Shown one piece after another: positions 1 through 12,392 of a stretch of DNA of 64,000 nt; the stretch's first letter is position 1; every line of letters begins with the position of its first letter. This stretch comes from Macrobrachium rosenbergii. Taxonomy: Eukaryota; Arthropoda; Malacostraca; Decapoda; Palaemonidae. Below the pieces are notes generated by a model. That model worked only from the letters and a program-made list of their open reading frames with translations. It was not told the origin of the DNA and ran no database searches. The DNA lies in the NCBI RefSeq assembly GCF_040412425.1, contig NC_089749.1, positions 14,644,662 to 14,708,661 of the forward strand. Reading direction: 5' to 3'. The position numbers were made by a program, and so were the translations under genes.

Positions 1-63
<63 letters not shown>

Positions 64-108
64 TTCTTAGCATGGGTGAGATAAACTTTGTTTTTATAAG
101 GACTGTAA

Positions 109-180
<72 letters not shown>

Positions 181-210
181 TATTATTATTATTAATATTA
201 TTATTATTAT
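1..210. repeat. (AAT)n tracts, second one converging into (ATT)n
   Basis: Pure AAT 1-62; AAT from 112 turning into ATT at 181-210, thus self-complementary. Confidence 0.95.
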
Positions 211-429
211 GTGTGTTATTATTAATGTAATATCTATTCTATTTATCTATTTCATCATTTGCTCTATTATATAACATACGAACAAATTTGTGTCGGGACT
301 CACCAGAATTGTCCATTTCCCCAAACGGCCTGTCCTGCCACAATAGTAGAATAATAGAATCCACCTAGGACTCCCGTGAAGGACTCTTGCGAAGGAGTCT
401 GGTATTGGCAGGATTATAACAAAAAAAAA

Positions 430-662
430 AAGCATGAAAGGGACGTCCTTATATGATGCCCTTTTTCCACGGAGAGCCAAGATCGATGACGACATGGTCA
501 GCGGCCGTGTCCGAATCCTCTGTAAAAAGAAGATAAGAATTTTAGGTCGAAAACGTTCGGTCATTTTGCTGACAAAATGCGTTAATAAACAGACGACATG
601 GTTAGGGGCCGTGTCCGAATCCTCTGTAAAGAGAAGAAGAATTTTAGGTCGCAATCGATCTC
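430..662 (+). repeat. ~70-bp direct duplication, period 104
   Basis: GACGACATGGT...GGCCGTGTCCGAATCCTCTG occurs at 488 and 592, followed in both by AGAATTTTAGGTCG. ORFs on both strands are shadows. Confidence 0.7.
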
Positions 663-1014
663 TAATATTTAACAACAATATACATTTCGAAGGAATCGAA
701 CAAATGATGAAATGTGCATTATTTTGGATTACTTCAGATTACTTTCCTATAATTACTTAGCCTTAGGAATGCAAAATTAGATTGATATTTCTAACACACT
801 GTCGAGACACCATTCGAGATTGTAAAATGTTATTGAAGAAATGTAAAAGATATATTAAAATTTAATCATTTTAACCGCTACAAGCAAGATTATAAGATGA
901 CGTTGAAATGTAATATACTGAAGATAATTGCAACACAATAATAAAGATGTGATAAATACCTACACCATATCTTTTAGTATACTGATGACTTGTAGCTTCA
1001 AAGAAATACCTGCG

Positions 1015-1226
<212 letters not shown>

Positions 1227-1613
1227 GCTATTAGGTGATGTGGGATGAAAAATATCTTATCAATATATTCATTTATTTCTAGCGTCTGTCGTTACGTATA
1301 TATACAAGTACCTTCTTCATTTCATTCCCCAATCAAACCGGTAGGTTTGTTTGTTGCATTCGATTGCATAAGCTAGCTATGCCACTGCACAGGCTCTTGC
1401 TCACGAACAGGCCGTTGTTCTAATCAAGAGCTAATTTCGCTAACACGAATAATAATGGAGATTCGTTCCAATCCCTTTCTTAATTATTACTCGTACGTGG
1501 TCGGCATAATCTAACAACAACATCAACAGTATTCTAAGAGTCTTATATTGCAGGCGTTAATTAGCGTATTGCGGTTATAGGGTATCCATACAAATGAGAG
1601 CATATTTTTCCCC

Positions 1614-1913
1614 GTAGATGGGCAGTGCCGTCAGTGCACCTCACGCGGTGCACTGTAGACATTACTTAAGGGTCTTTGCAGCGTCCCTTCGGCCCCTAAC
1701 TGCAACCCCTTTCATTCCTTTTACTGTACCTCTATTCATAGTCTCTCTTCCATCTTGGAATTCACCCTCTCCTAACACTTGTTTCATAATGCAACTGCGA
1801 GGTTTTCCTCCTGTTACACCTCTCAAGCCTTTCTGCTATAGTTCCCTTTCAGCGCTGAATGACCTCATAGGTCCCAGTGCTTGGCCTTTGGCCTAAATTC
1901 TATATTCCATTCC
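1614..1913 (+). mobile_element. Repeat B copy (SINE-like)
   Basis: A ~290-bp interspersed repeat shared by eight loci in the window. Landmarks: CCGTAGRGRGYAGTGCCGTC, TTGCAGCGTCCCTTCGGCCC, ACTGTACCTC, GCAACTGCGAGGTTTTCC, TCAGCGCTGAATGACCTC and CCCAGTGCTTGGCCTTTGGC, ending TATATTCCATTCC. The ORFs in it are shadows. Confidence 0.8.
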
Positions 1914-2011
1914 ATCCATAATAAGATAAAGAATTCGAGAGGGCGAACCCATGGAAAGAAGTTCTAAGGGATAACTTGACATATTATGTAAGGCTGGTTT
2001 AATATACAAAG

Positions 2012-2290
2012 TTAAGTATACCTCAGTCTAACCAGACCACTGAACTGATTAACAGCTCTCCTAGGGCTGGCCCGAAGGATTAGATTTATTTTACGTGGCT
2101 AAGAACCAACTGGTTACCTAGCAACGGGGCCTACAGTTTATTGAGGAATCCGAACCACATTATGACGCGAAATGAATTTCTATCAACAGAAATAAATTCC
2201 TCTAATTCTTCATTGGCTGGCCGAAGACTCGAACTCGGGCCTAGCAGAGTGCTAGCCCACAACTCTACCGACTCCCCCAACGAGCAACTA
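2012..2290 (-). mobile_element. SINE A copy (tRNA-derived)
   Basis: Reverse complement of the 9505-9778 copy. The tRNA-like head with its B-box-like part lies at about 2225-2245, followed by the body with AATTCATTTC and the tail ending GGTATACTTA. Confidence 0.75.
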
Positions 2291-2727
2291 GACTTGACGT
2301 ATTATGTTTAATATACAGTAATATATAAACAACTGATGAAAAGCTAAATCGAAGAAGCAACGTTCGACATAATTTTTTTATAGAAATAAGCTCTTGAATA
2401 AATGACTACAACATAATTTATATCTCCTCATTTCTGTAATCTCATTATTATCATTTCTTTAAAACTCAAAGACAACGAATATATTTATTGTGGAAGGCTA
2501 AATCAACGGTCATGTAATATTATTTCTTGAATTGTGCTTGAAGAAAAAAAAAAAACACAGGTCGCTGGTCTGACCTGGTTAACCTTTGACCTTCCAGTGC
2601 ATCTGAATAATTTGCACTCCATAACTGAAGCCGTCAAAGTAGGAAATGAATTAAGACCAAAGTTGCAGCGAGTAAAGGATTTTGATCGGGAATCGATGCC
2701 CTCAACCCATGGTGTATTTTCTGTCTA

Positions 2728-2742
2728 TACACACACACACAT

Positions 2743-2775
<33 letters not shown>

Positions 2776-2791
2776 CACATACAAATGTACA

Positions 2792-2860
<69 letters not shown>

Positions 2861-2958
2861 TATATACAAATATATAAATGTGTATATTATATAATACAAA
2901 CATATATACAATATATATATATTTATATAGATATATATATATATATATCTATATAAAT

Positions 2959-3001
<43 letters not shown>
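2728..3001. repeat. (CA)n-(TA)n-(GA)n compound microsatellite
   Basis: CA 2728-2760, TA to about 2950 with interruptions, GA 2960-3001. Six overlapping ORFs here are artefacts. Confidence 0.95.
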
Positions 3002-3004
<3 letters not shown>

Positions 3005-3164
3005 TGAAAATACACCCGTCCTGTAGCGTCGAGACGTCAGCAAAGATAATACTGATGTTCTTATCAAGTTATGAGGAAAAGAATATTAATCTTCTTCGAG
3101 ATCACTCAGTCTGTCTTTCAGGGGAAAAACCTTAATTGAAAATCACGATACAACATTATTAAGA

Positions 3165-4292
3165 AGGAAATTGTGCTGGCTTTGTGTCCTTGAGAACCAT
3201 TATGCCAGTAGGAAGAATATTGTTTCTCATGTAATTTCCTTTGTAATGGTTTACGTTCGTAATTACCTTTATCTTCCTTATTTTTTTTTTAATTCTTCTT
3301 CTCGCTGATATTATTATAATCTATTAGTAATCTGACATTGGAATGACTGAAGTAAGACCAGTAATGTTTCTCGTGAATTTTCCTTTGTATTCGCGTACGC
3401 TTTTTTATCATATTTATTTTGATAATTTTTTTTGGTTTTCTGCAAAAGAAAACTGTTGTGACGGCTTTGTCTGTCCGTCCGCACTTTTTTCTGTCCGCAC
3501 TTTTCACCTGTCCCCACAAGCTTTCTAAACACTACTGAGGCTGAGGGCTGCAAACTGGTATGTTGATCATCACCCTCCAGTCATCAAACATACCAAATTG
3601 CAGCCCTCTAGCCTCAGTAGTTTTTTTATTTAAAGGTTAAAGTTAGCCATAATCATTGCCTCTGGCAACGATATAAGACGAGCCACCACCGGGCAGTGGT
3701 TAAGAAGTTTCATGGGTCAAGCTCATAATGGTATTATACCAAGAACAACGCAAAGATAGATCTATTTTCTGTGGCCTTGATTATTCGCTGTAGCGGCTGC
3801 ACAGAAAACTCGATTGCGCTGAAATCTGACATTAGAAAGGTTGAAGTAAGAAAGATAAGGCATTTCATATATCCTTTGTATTGGTTAACGTTCGTAATTA
3901 TATTTATTTTTCTAATTTTTTTGTTATTCTTCTTGTCACTGATATTATTATACTCTGTTAGCAATCTGGCACTGGAATGACTGAAGGAAGAATCGTAATG
4001 TTTCTCATGTCATTTCTTCTCTATTCGTTAGCGTTCGTAATTATCTGTATATTAATTATTTTTTTATTCTTCTTATTGATATTATCAGACTCTACAATCT
4101 GAGATTAGAGAGATTAAAAACGTTTCTTGTAATATTCACTTCCTTTGTGTTACATATCAGCATCTTTATAAATTAATTTCCATTACAGTTGTCATCAATA
4201 ATGTTATTGTGTTTATTCTGCAGGAATCTGAAGTCGTATTATAACTTTCTTGTAATGCTTTTCCTACAAATATTATTATAATCCTCTCCATT
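3165..4292 (+). repeat. Degenerate ~130-bp tandem repeat
   Basis: Blocks such as CGTTCGTAATTA, TTATTCTTCTT, GATATTATTATA and AATGTTTCTC recur at about 3250-3370, 3890-4010 and 4030-4140. Element C copy 1 is inserted inside. Confidence 0.5.
3434..3823 (+). mobile_element. Element C copy 1 (three-hairpin repeat)
   Basis: A ~390-bp interspersed repeat starting TTTTCTGYAAAAGAAAACT. It holds a long internal palindrome (GAGGCTAGAGGGCTGCAA and its complement), then the stem CCACCGAAAGATAGATCT with its complement. Full copies end in the stem GCGCCGAAG/CTTCGGCGC. This copy lacks the last stem and splits a degenerate local tandem repeat. Confidence 0.8.
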
Positions 4293-4293
4293 T

Positions 4294-4626
4294 TTAGTTT
4301 TCTGTAAAAGAAAACTATTGTGCCGGCTGTCCGCCTTCAGATCTTAAAAACTACTGAGGCTAGAGGGCTGCAAATTGGTATGTTGATCATCCACCCTCCA
4401 ATCATCAAACATAATAAATTGCAGCCCTCTGTTTCAATCAGTAGCTTTTTTGATTTGACGAGTTAAATTAGCCCTAATCGCACTTCTGGGAGCGCTGTAG
4501 ACATCAACAACATAAGTCGCCACCGGACCGTGGCTGAGTTTCATGGGTCGCGGCTAAAAGTTTTAGGGGCCATGGCTGAGGCCACCGCCGAACAGAAAAC
4601 TCGATTGCGCCGAAGAAACGTCGGTG

Positions 4627-4629
<3 letters not shown>
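4294..4629 (+). mobile_element. Element C copy 2
   Basis: Start and end present; the third stem reads GAAGAAACGTCGG. The middle stem (CCACCGAAAG) is deleted. Confidence 0.8.
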
Positions 4630-5226
<597 letters not shown>

Positions 5227-5589
5227 CTCTGGATCCGGCTGTAGGGAGTGAAGGCGAAGTTTCCTCTTAATGCCTCCGGGATCTCGTAGGATTGAGGAGG
5301 ATCTCGGGTTCATTTCGCCCTGACGTATTGCAGGATCAAGGATAGTGTTTTAGGATTAGGTTCCGGCGACCAGTAACGTCATAATCGAATGACCCTCTCA
5401 TTTGCGACGACAGTGAGAGGGAGAGAGAGAAGATCGAAAAGATTCTTTTTTAGCGGAAATGAAAGCGGAGTTTTTTTTTTTAAGCAGTAGTTTTATTTCT
5501 GAAGAAATAAAAGGATGGCTTAACGGGAAAATGGTACCGCAAGTCACTGTAGTATTCATCTTGCAATTATTTTGAGTAGAGATTTTCTA

Positions 5590-5878
5590 TGAGAGTCCGT
5601 TGTATGTGTATGTGTATGTATATGTATATATATACATTATATATATAATGTATATATATATATATACATATATCACAAAATAGGCATAACTTCACTGTGT
5701 ATATATATTCATATGGAAGCATAAAACGAATAATATATATATGTATACATGTGTGTGTATGTATATATACATATACATACATATAATTCCCCCCCTCACA
5801 AGTTACCCTTATAATCACTCCTTTTTTCCATCTACAAACCTACTTGTGTATAATTTTCCTCTGCTCCGTCATTTCGTT

Positions 5879-5934
<56 letters not shown>
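5590..5934. repeat. TATG/TA-rich stretch, then (CT)n
   Basis: Irregular TA/TG repeats 5590-5790; pure CT 5882-5934. Confidence 0.9.
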
Positions 5935-5939
<5 letters not shown>

Positions 5940-6493
5940 CCCTAATTCCTTAAAAAAGACTCTTCATCTTTCGCAGAATTTTTCCTCATTCTTTCTTTTA
6001 TTACTCTTGACTCCCTGTCTTTTGCGAGGACTCCTTGACCCTCTTTTATTCGATTATTTTTCTGCCCCTTTTTCTGTTCCTCCCCCTTCCATTACCTATT
6101 ACACTCTCGCTCTTTCCCCCTTTTATCCAACTTCCCTCACTTCTCTTCTTTCGTTCCCGGATGCATTTTCCCAAGATGTAACCAAGTACTGGGACCTTTC
6201 CCTGAAAAAAAAAGCGCGACGCCATATCTTAAAAACTAACCATAGAATTTCCTTAAAAATAATCTCATTATGTTTCCTGAACGCAGTTTAATATAACCTA
6301 ACCCAACTTAACCGAACATTACCTAGGGGCATGGCAAAAAAAAAAAAAACCGGGGCTGGTGCAATACTAGCATACATCTCACGAATTTGCTCCCAGGATT
6401 CCTTAATTCGTGGGTATCAGTTTTAGAACCTTAGTTACATTTGGAATATCGTGATTTTTTTTATATTGATGGTGATAGATGAGAGAGTTTGAT

Positions 6494-6580
6494 TGTGTGT
6501 GTGTGTTTGTGTATGTGTGTGTGTGTTTCTGTGTCTGTGTTTTTGTGTGGGCGGGTGCGTGTGTTTGTGTCTGTGTATAC
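6494..6580 (+). repeat. Imperfect (GT)n
   Basis: GT run interrupted by TTT, TCT and GGC. Confidence 0.85.
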
Positions 6581-6610
6581 CATTAATAAGAATTGATAAT
6601 ATCACAGTTA

Positions 6611-6765
6611 AATATAATAATAATAATAAATAATAATAATAATAATATAATAATAATAATAATAATAATGCAATAGCATTGTCTTCCTTACAGTTGTAAC
6701 TTAATAATTCGGTAATCCATATAAAACATTCTCTTCATTTCAATTTTTCAACAAATAACATACAG

Positions 6766-6823
<58 letters not shown>

Positions 6824-6874
6824 TAATAATAATAATAATAATATTATTATTGTTATTGTTGTTATTGTTCAGTA

Positions 6875-6914
<40 letters not shown>
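6611..6914. repeat. (AAT)n tracts followed by (GA)n
   Basis: AAT at 6611-6668 and 6768-6844, a short ATT/GTT turn, then GA 6878-6914. Confidence 0.9.
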
Positions 6915-6917
<3 letters not shown>

Positions 6918-7671
6918 GGGGGTGTTCGTGCAAATACAATTTAGCCTATGTCGCAAAAAGGAATTGTTTCGCAAAATTCAGCTTAACCGCAATAATTATT
7001 AAACTGCTGCGGTGGTTTTTATTCCTTTCTTTCAGCTAAGATTCATATTATAATAATATAATAACAGTAACAGTCCTTACGAGGTGCAAAATTAATAACG
7101 TGTTGATAAATACAAAGACAAAAAATGTAAAACCAATTTTTTCATGGAGTCAAGTCAAATGTATATTGGACAGTTAAAAGAAAGCGAGTCAAATACAATA
7201 GCAAAACGTTTTGAAATAAGAATTTAAATTTAGAGAATTTGACTTAATGCTTCCATTTTCCCTTTATTGCGTTTTCAATTACCTCGACCAGATATAATTA
7301 CTGTTGCATCGTTTTAATTAAAAGTTCCTCATTTGCTCGCTATTAAAATGGACATTGCGTGGCTCTAGGGCTTTTTAATGCAGGTCTTTTAGATTTTTTT
7401 ATTATTCACTCACACCCACACACACAGTCAGTATATACAGAGTACATGTGTATACATAAATTTTATATGTATATATATACTGTATATATATATGCTATAA
7501 TGTGTATAACTGAATCACGAAAATATGGAACGAGATGAATATATAAATAAAGATAACATCAGAGGAAGGGAAACACTGGATGCTGAGGCCTTTGACTCTT
7601 TCGTCCTTTACTTAAAGGACAGAAAGAGTCGAAAACCTATAAAACTGTGTTTCTTTCTAAATGAATTTTAT

Positions 7672-7674
<3 letters not shown>

Positions 7675-7747
<73 letters not shown>

Positions 7748-7786
7748 TTATATGTATACTCACAAGCACACGCACACGTATATATG

Positions 7787-7850
<64 letters not shown>
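7675..7850. repeat. Two (TA)n tracts
   Basis: 7675-7743 and 7787-7848. Confidence 0.95.
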
Positions 7851-7851
<1 letters not shown>

Positions 7852-8275
7852 GACACAAAGAAAAAGGAGAAATTAAACACACCCAAATATAAACATACAC
7901 AAAAACCCAAGTCCTAACATCAGCCGTCATGAACTCTTTACAATCAGCTGGTGGTGTCATTTCCGCAAGCAACCTTCTCGGGTCCAGCATGATCACAAAA
8001 CGACATCGTCGTATTTGCGTGGGTATATTCGACGTTCTGTGTTTTTCTTCGTTATTATACGAAGTTACTAATATTGCTAAACCCTTTACTCCGGACATTT
8101 TTTCAGGACCTTGACATAAACAAATATTTGCATATGTAATAATGTCTGTACCTACAATTATTATATAAATACAGTTATGTTTATTTACATACGCATAACG
8201 TTCCTCGTGGTATCCTCAAAGTCCCCGTTTTCTCTCACCTTCTCACATGGATTTTATAATAATACGTGAGCTTAG

Positions 8276-8493
<218 letters not shown>

Positions 8494-8635
8494 AGAACAA
8501 GACTGCACGTTCGTTCCTTGATTTTTCTAAATCGGCCTGATTCCTTTGCAGAAAACCCTTCTATTATTCATTTCAAATGCAAAAGCAGATGGCTAACCAG
8601 TAACACGTCGAAACATATACAACAAGTAAAACATG

Positions 8636-9005
8636 CGCCGAAGTTTCTTCCCGGCTGTAATCAGTTACTGTACAGCGTATAATCAAGGCCACCTAGTAGA
8701 TCTAACAACTGTATCCGGTATAATGTGCTGTATGAGTCGCGGCCCGTGGGACGCAACCATGGCCAGTGGTGGCCTATCTTATATCGTTGCCAGACGCACG
8801 ATTATGGCTAGCACAACCTGAATGAAATAAAACCGCACTGAGGCTAGAGGGCTGCAATTTGGTACGTTTAATAATTGGAGGGTGGACGGTCAACATACCA
8901 ATTTGCAGCCCTCTAGCCTCAGTAGTTTTTAAGATCTTAGGGCGGACAGAAAAAGTGCGGACGGACAGACAAAGCCGGCACAATAGTTTTACAGAAAACT
9001 AAAAA
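8636..9005 (-). mobile_element. Element C copy 3
   Basis: Inverted copy; the big internal palindrome is intact at 8838-8928, and the 5' end at 8980-9000 is TAGTTTTACAGAAAACT. Confidence 0.8.
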
Positions 9006-9159
9006 GTGCATAATTAAACACTTTATCTTTCCTTCACACATAAATAAACTGAATTATATCTTTTGATTTTTGTCGTAAAATGATACATCATCGTCTCAAT
9101 CTTCAATTATCGGCAAGATACATTTTCCTCTTTCATTATCACAAGCGCCCTCCTCATTG

Positions 9160-9160
9160 T

Positions 9161-9208
<48 letters not shown>

Positions 9209-9292
9209 AGTCCCAGTTAAAAGATGGCTTATTTCAAAGAGAGAGAGATAGTGAAATGGAGTCCCAGTTTTAGATGGCTTATTTCAAACGAC

Positions 9293-9340
<48 letters not shown>
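9160..9340 (+). repeat. (GA)n with duplicated spacer
   Basis: Three GA tracts separated by copies of GTCCCAGTT-AGATGGCTTATTTCAAA. Confidence 0.85.
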
Positions 9341-9504
9341 GACACTCTCCTGAAGAGCCTCACCTTCCGATTCGGAAGCGATAAAAGATGGAAGGCGGCA
9401 AATGGAATGCAAATTTAACGACAGCTTCACCGGGCTGTCCACATAATTGCATCTTAAGAGGTCTATCTATCTATCTATCGATCTATCTATCCGCTATTGG
9501 AAAA

Positions 9505-9778
9505 TTCCTCGTTGGACGGGTCGATATCGCTCTCGGCTAGCACTTTGCTGGGCCTGCGTTCGAGTCTCCGGCCGGCTAATGAAGAATTAGAGGAATTTAT
9601 TTCTGGTGATAGAAATTCATTTCCTGCTATAATGTGGTTCGGATTCCACAATAAGCTGTAGGTCCCGTTGCTGGGTAACCAATTGGTTCTTAGCCACATG
9701 AAATAAGTCTAATCCTTCCGGGCCAGTCCTAGGAGAGCTGTTAATCAGCTCAGTGGTCTGGTAAAACTAAGGTATATT
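9505..9778 (+). mobile_element. SINE A copy (tRNA-derived), most complete
   Basis: The head contains GCGTTCGAGTCTCC, close to the RNA polymerase III B-box GGTTCGANTCC, preceded by a D-arm-like GGCTAGCAC. The body is shared with the copies at 2012 (minus), 36036 and 53968. The 3' end is AACTAAGGTATA. It is preceded by a short (ATCT)n run at 9462-9490. Confidence 0.75.
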
Positions 9779-10117
9779 TATTACAGTACAGGACAGCTGG
9801 CGATATCCCTTACAATCATTAGCAGGCAAGCAAGCAAAAGAATATTTCAAATATCACGGTTCAATTATTCTATAAATGAAGCTCCAATGTATTTCCATCT
9901 TTTTTTTCTTTAGTACCTTCCTTTTGCACACAGAAAATAATCCAGGATAAATCATGATTGTCCTTTATATATAAAAGTATATATATCTTCGTATACTTTT
10001 GACATATATATATAAAGCAATTTTATTCTGAGAGCACTATTTGCATTTTCACCGCGCCACTGTAAACATCAAGAATCCTTCTTTTACAAATTCCAACCCT
10101 ACTCCCTGTCACCCCCA

Positions 10118-10292
10118 GGGGGCCAGGAAGGGCGCCTCCCATTCCCCAGGCCATGGGAGGACCCCTTCCACACCCGAGGGCCGGTAGAGGACCCCTCCTC
10201 CTTCCCCTTGCCAGGAGAGTACCCCAACCACCCCCCAAGGACAGGAGAAGACTCCACCCCCTCGCCCACAAGCCAGGATGCCGTCCCATGGG
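10118..10292 (+). repeat. GC-rich minisatellite, ~31-bp unit
   Basis: About six diverged units built on GCCAGGAGAG and CCCCNNCC. A strong GC island in AT-rich DNA, with C-rich plus strand. Confidence 0.65.
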
Positions 10293-10554
10293 GTCACCTA
10301 CGCAAAAGCTTTGGCAATATCGCATTTCAACAACGTACTCCCAAAAGTCAGACGCTTTCAAACGCCCATGTATAATGTATATATCAAGAAGTTTGCGTAA
10401 GATTCTTGGTAGTGCAAAAGCTCTCGGAATAAAATGGCTTAATGTATATATGTCAAAAATGTATGACGATATAAATACTTTTGTACATGAACAGAACTCT
10501 GTTGTTTGCCAGTGTTACAGCTTTCTCTTATATTGAAACTGATAAAACAATGAT

Positions 10555-10557
<3 letters not shown>

Positions 10558-10597
<40 letters not shown>

Positions 10598-10700
10598 AAC
10601 AGAGGAGAGAGAGGAAATGTTTACAGAAAACAGAAAACAATGATGAACTAGGCAGAGAGAGAGAGAGAGAGTATCGCCAGCACTTCAGATGAGATCATAA

Positions 10701-10735
<35 letters not shown>

Positions 10736-10797
10736 GAGGAGGAGGAGGAAGGGAGAGAGATATAGAGTACCACCAGTACTTTAATAAGACCATAATA

Positions 10798-10836
<39 letters not shown>

Positions 10837-10872
10837 CACCAGTACTTTGATGAGACCATAATAAACGAAAGA
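10558..10872 (+). repeat. (GA)n with duplicated spacer
   Basis: GA tracts alternate with AGTACCACCAGTACTTT and GAGACCATAATAAACGA. Confidence 0.85.
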
Positions 10873-11345
10873 GAGAATTATGTTAATATCATTAGTGTGC
10901 GTGTAAGCCTCCCCCGCTTTTTTCGAGTACCTTGTTAGAGTCGCGGAATTTCCCCCCCGAAGAGAAGAGGAGAGGGAAGTGCGCGCCTCCATCAAATTGT
11001 TTTCACGGTAATCCTCTTTTCCCAAACCGTCTATAATTGACTGGGAGTCCCATAGAGTATCTTGTGGACTTTCTCCCCGCCCTTTCAGTACCCTTTTCCA
11101 CCCTGAAGGCGTTAGCAATTTTGTGATGTTTCGGTGTTTCCCGTCTTGTTTGTGTGCGTATGTATGTATGTACACATAATTTATATCACAAAATATCTAC
11201 ACAACTCCACTGTATAATATATATTTTACTTTTCGTGTTAGGCTTCAATACTTTAATGTGTAATACTTGATAAATTGTCTTTGTAAATTAAAAAATCTGA
11301 ACCTAAACCATCCCGTCTCATTGAAACTAAATATGAGCAGAGTAC

Positions 11346-11348
<3 letters not shown>

Positions 11349-11417
<69 letters not shown>

Positions 11418-11477
11418 TATATATATATATATATATATATATAGATAAGATAGATAAAATAGATAGATAGATAGATG
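11349..11477. repeat. (CA)n-(TA)n-(GATA)n
   Basis: CA 11349-11385, TA to 11441, then GATA-like units. Confidence 0.95.
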
Positions 11478-11837
11478 AATGTAAACTGCTCCGAAAGCAG
11501 ATACAATTTCCTTCAAACAAGTTACAGAATAAAACACAGAAGCAACTGATCTGTAAAAAAACAACCCTTGATTGACGGTTGGTGGCTATTTTACACGACA
11601 AGAAATAGATTTGACTTAAAAAAGCTCCTGGAACCGTTATTACACCTCTACATTTGGGTGGCTGTGTCTGTAGTATTCAGTGTACGACCGTCTACTCCCC
11701 GAGTAGGTTGTCCGTTCTGTACAGCTACATATTTTAATTTAAGACTCTTAGGTTGGTGTTTGTGGCAAACAACAAATTTGCTGTCCGCTGGTTCGTGAAT
11801 AACAAGAGGATTAATTTGTATCTGCATTTGTGGTTCG

Positions 11838-11890
11838 TATATAAAGGTTAGTGTTCCTTTACTTTTCTGTTTCACCCCAAGGCAGTCAGT
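11838..11890 (+). promoter_or_regulatory. Possible core promoter upstream of gene 1
   Basis: A TATATAAAG box at 11838-11846 and a TCAGT initiator match at 11886-11890 lie about 500 nt upstream of the gene 1 ATG. Their spacing of about 50 nt is longer than the usual 30, so the pairing is weak. The donor for the leader exon could be one of the repeated GTAACT sites at 12174-12232. Confidence 0.2.
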
Positions 11891-12169
11891 TACGGCTCAT
11901 CTTCTTAAGCATTGATTTTAATCCAAGTATGCGATTAAAATTTATGTAGAGGCATTTCTCTGTACTGGTTAACAGAATCTTTCAGTAATCGCCTAACATG
12001 GTTCTTGAATGTAATAAGTGGAACAAATAGTGTTCAATCTAGGTTTCTAATAGTAGTATATGTGTTGATCCCTAAAGTCTGTAATTATTTGGGCAGATAG
12101 CTGTCTTTCGACAATCCCCGACAATAGTGCTGTAACAAAATAGTTGTTCCTAGCGTCCGATGATCAAGT

Positions 12170-12243
12170 CTCTGGTAACTAGTACTATAACTCGGACTCT
12201 GGTAACTAGTACTATAACTCTGACTCTGGTAACTAGTACTTTG
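12170..12243 (+). repeat. 27-bp direct repeat in gene 1 leader region
   Basis: About 2.7 near-identical 27-bp units, each containing CTCTG|GTAACT, a fair splice-donor match. They lie about 150-220 nt before the gene 1 acceptor. They could act as alternative donors or simply be a local minisatellite. The hydrophobic ORF reading through them has no other support. Confidence 0.6.
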
Positions 12244-12392
12244 CAAATAGTGCCTGTGTTTATACTTATTGTAGTTTTAGTAATCCTAATAAACTACAGT
12301 GTTATCGTCGTAGCGTTTATTGCAATAGGTCAAAAGATTACCACTGTGAACCTGTTGCACCACCAAATAAAACTCGGCCTATATATTTCAGA

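Larger units (their letters stand above)
1227..2700. other. Unique AT-rich DNA around repeats
   Basis: Apart from repeat B and SINE A, no gene is visible. TAACCTTTGACCTT at 2580-2593 is a DR1-type nuclear receptor site on the minus strand. The frame 2534-2720 before the CA/TA tract has no start ATG and no recognised domain. Confidence 0.4.
5936..7500. other. No gene seen (outside the listed tracts)
   Basis: Pyrimidine-rich 5936-6170, then AT-rich sequence. No splice-supported frame is visible on either strand. Confidence 0.4.

Noticed and set aside
1618..1896. 92-aa ORF and similar ORFs in repeat B copies (36334, 54450, 60558)
   Set aside because: They lie within a dispersed repeat and are not conserved in frame between copies.
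6296..6325. CCTAAC-like run, possible telomeric (TTAGG)n
   Set aside because: Only one or two irregular units; no array.
9505..9580. Possible functional tRNA gene
   Set aside because: B-box-like sequence is present but the acceptor and anticodon arms do not pair; the same head is repeated in SINE A.
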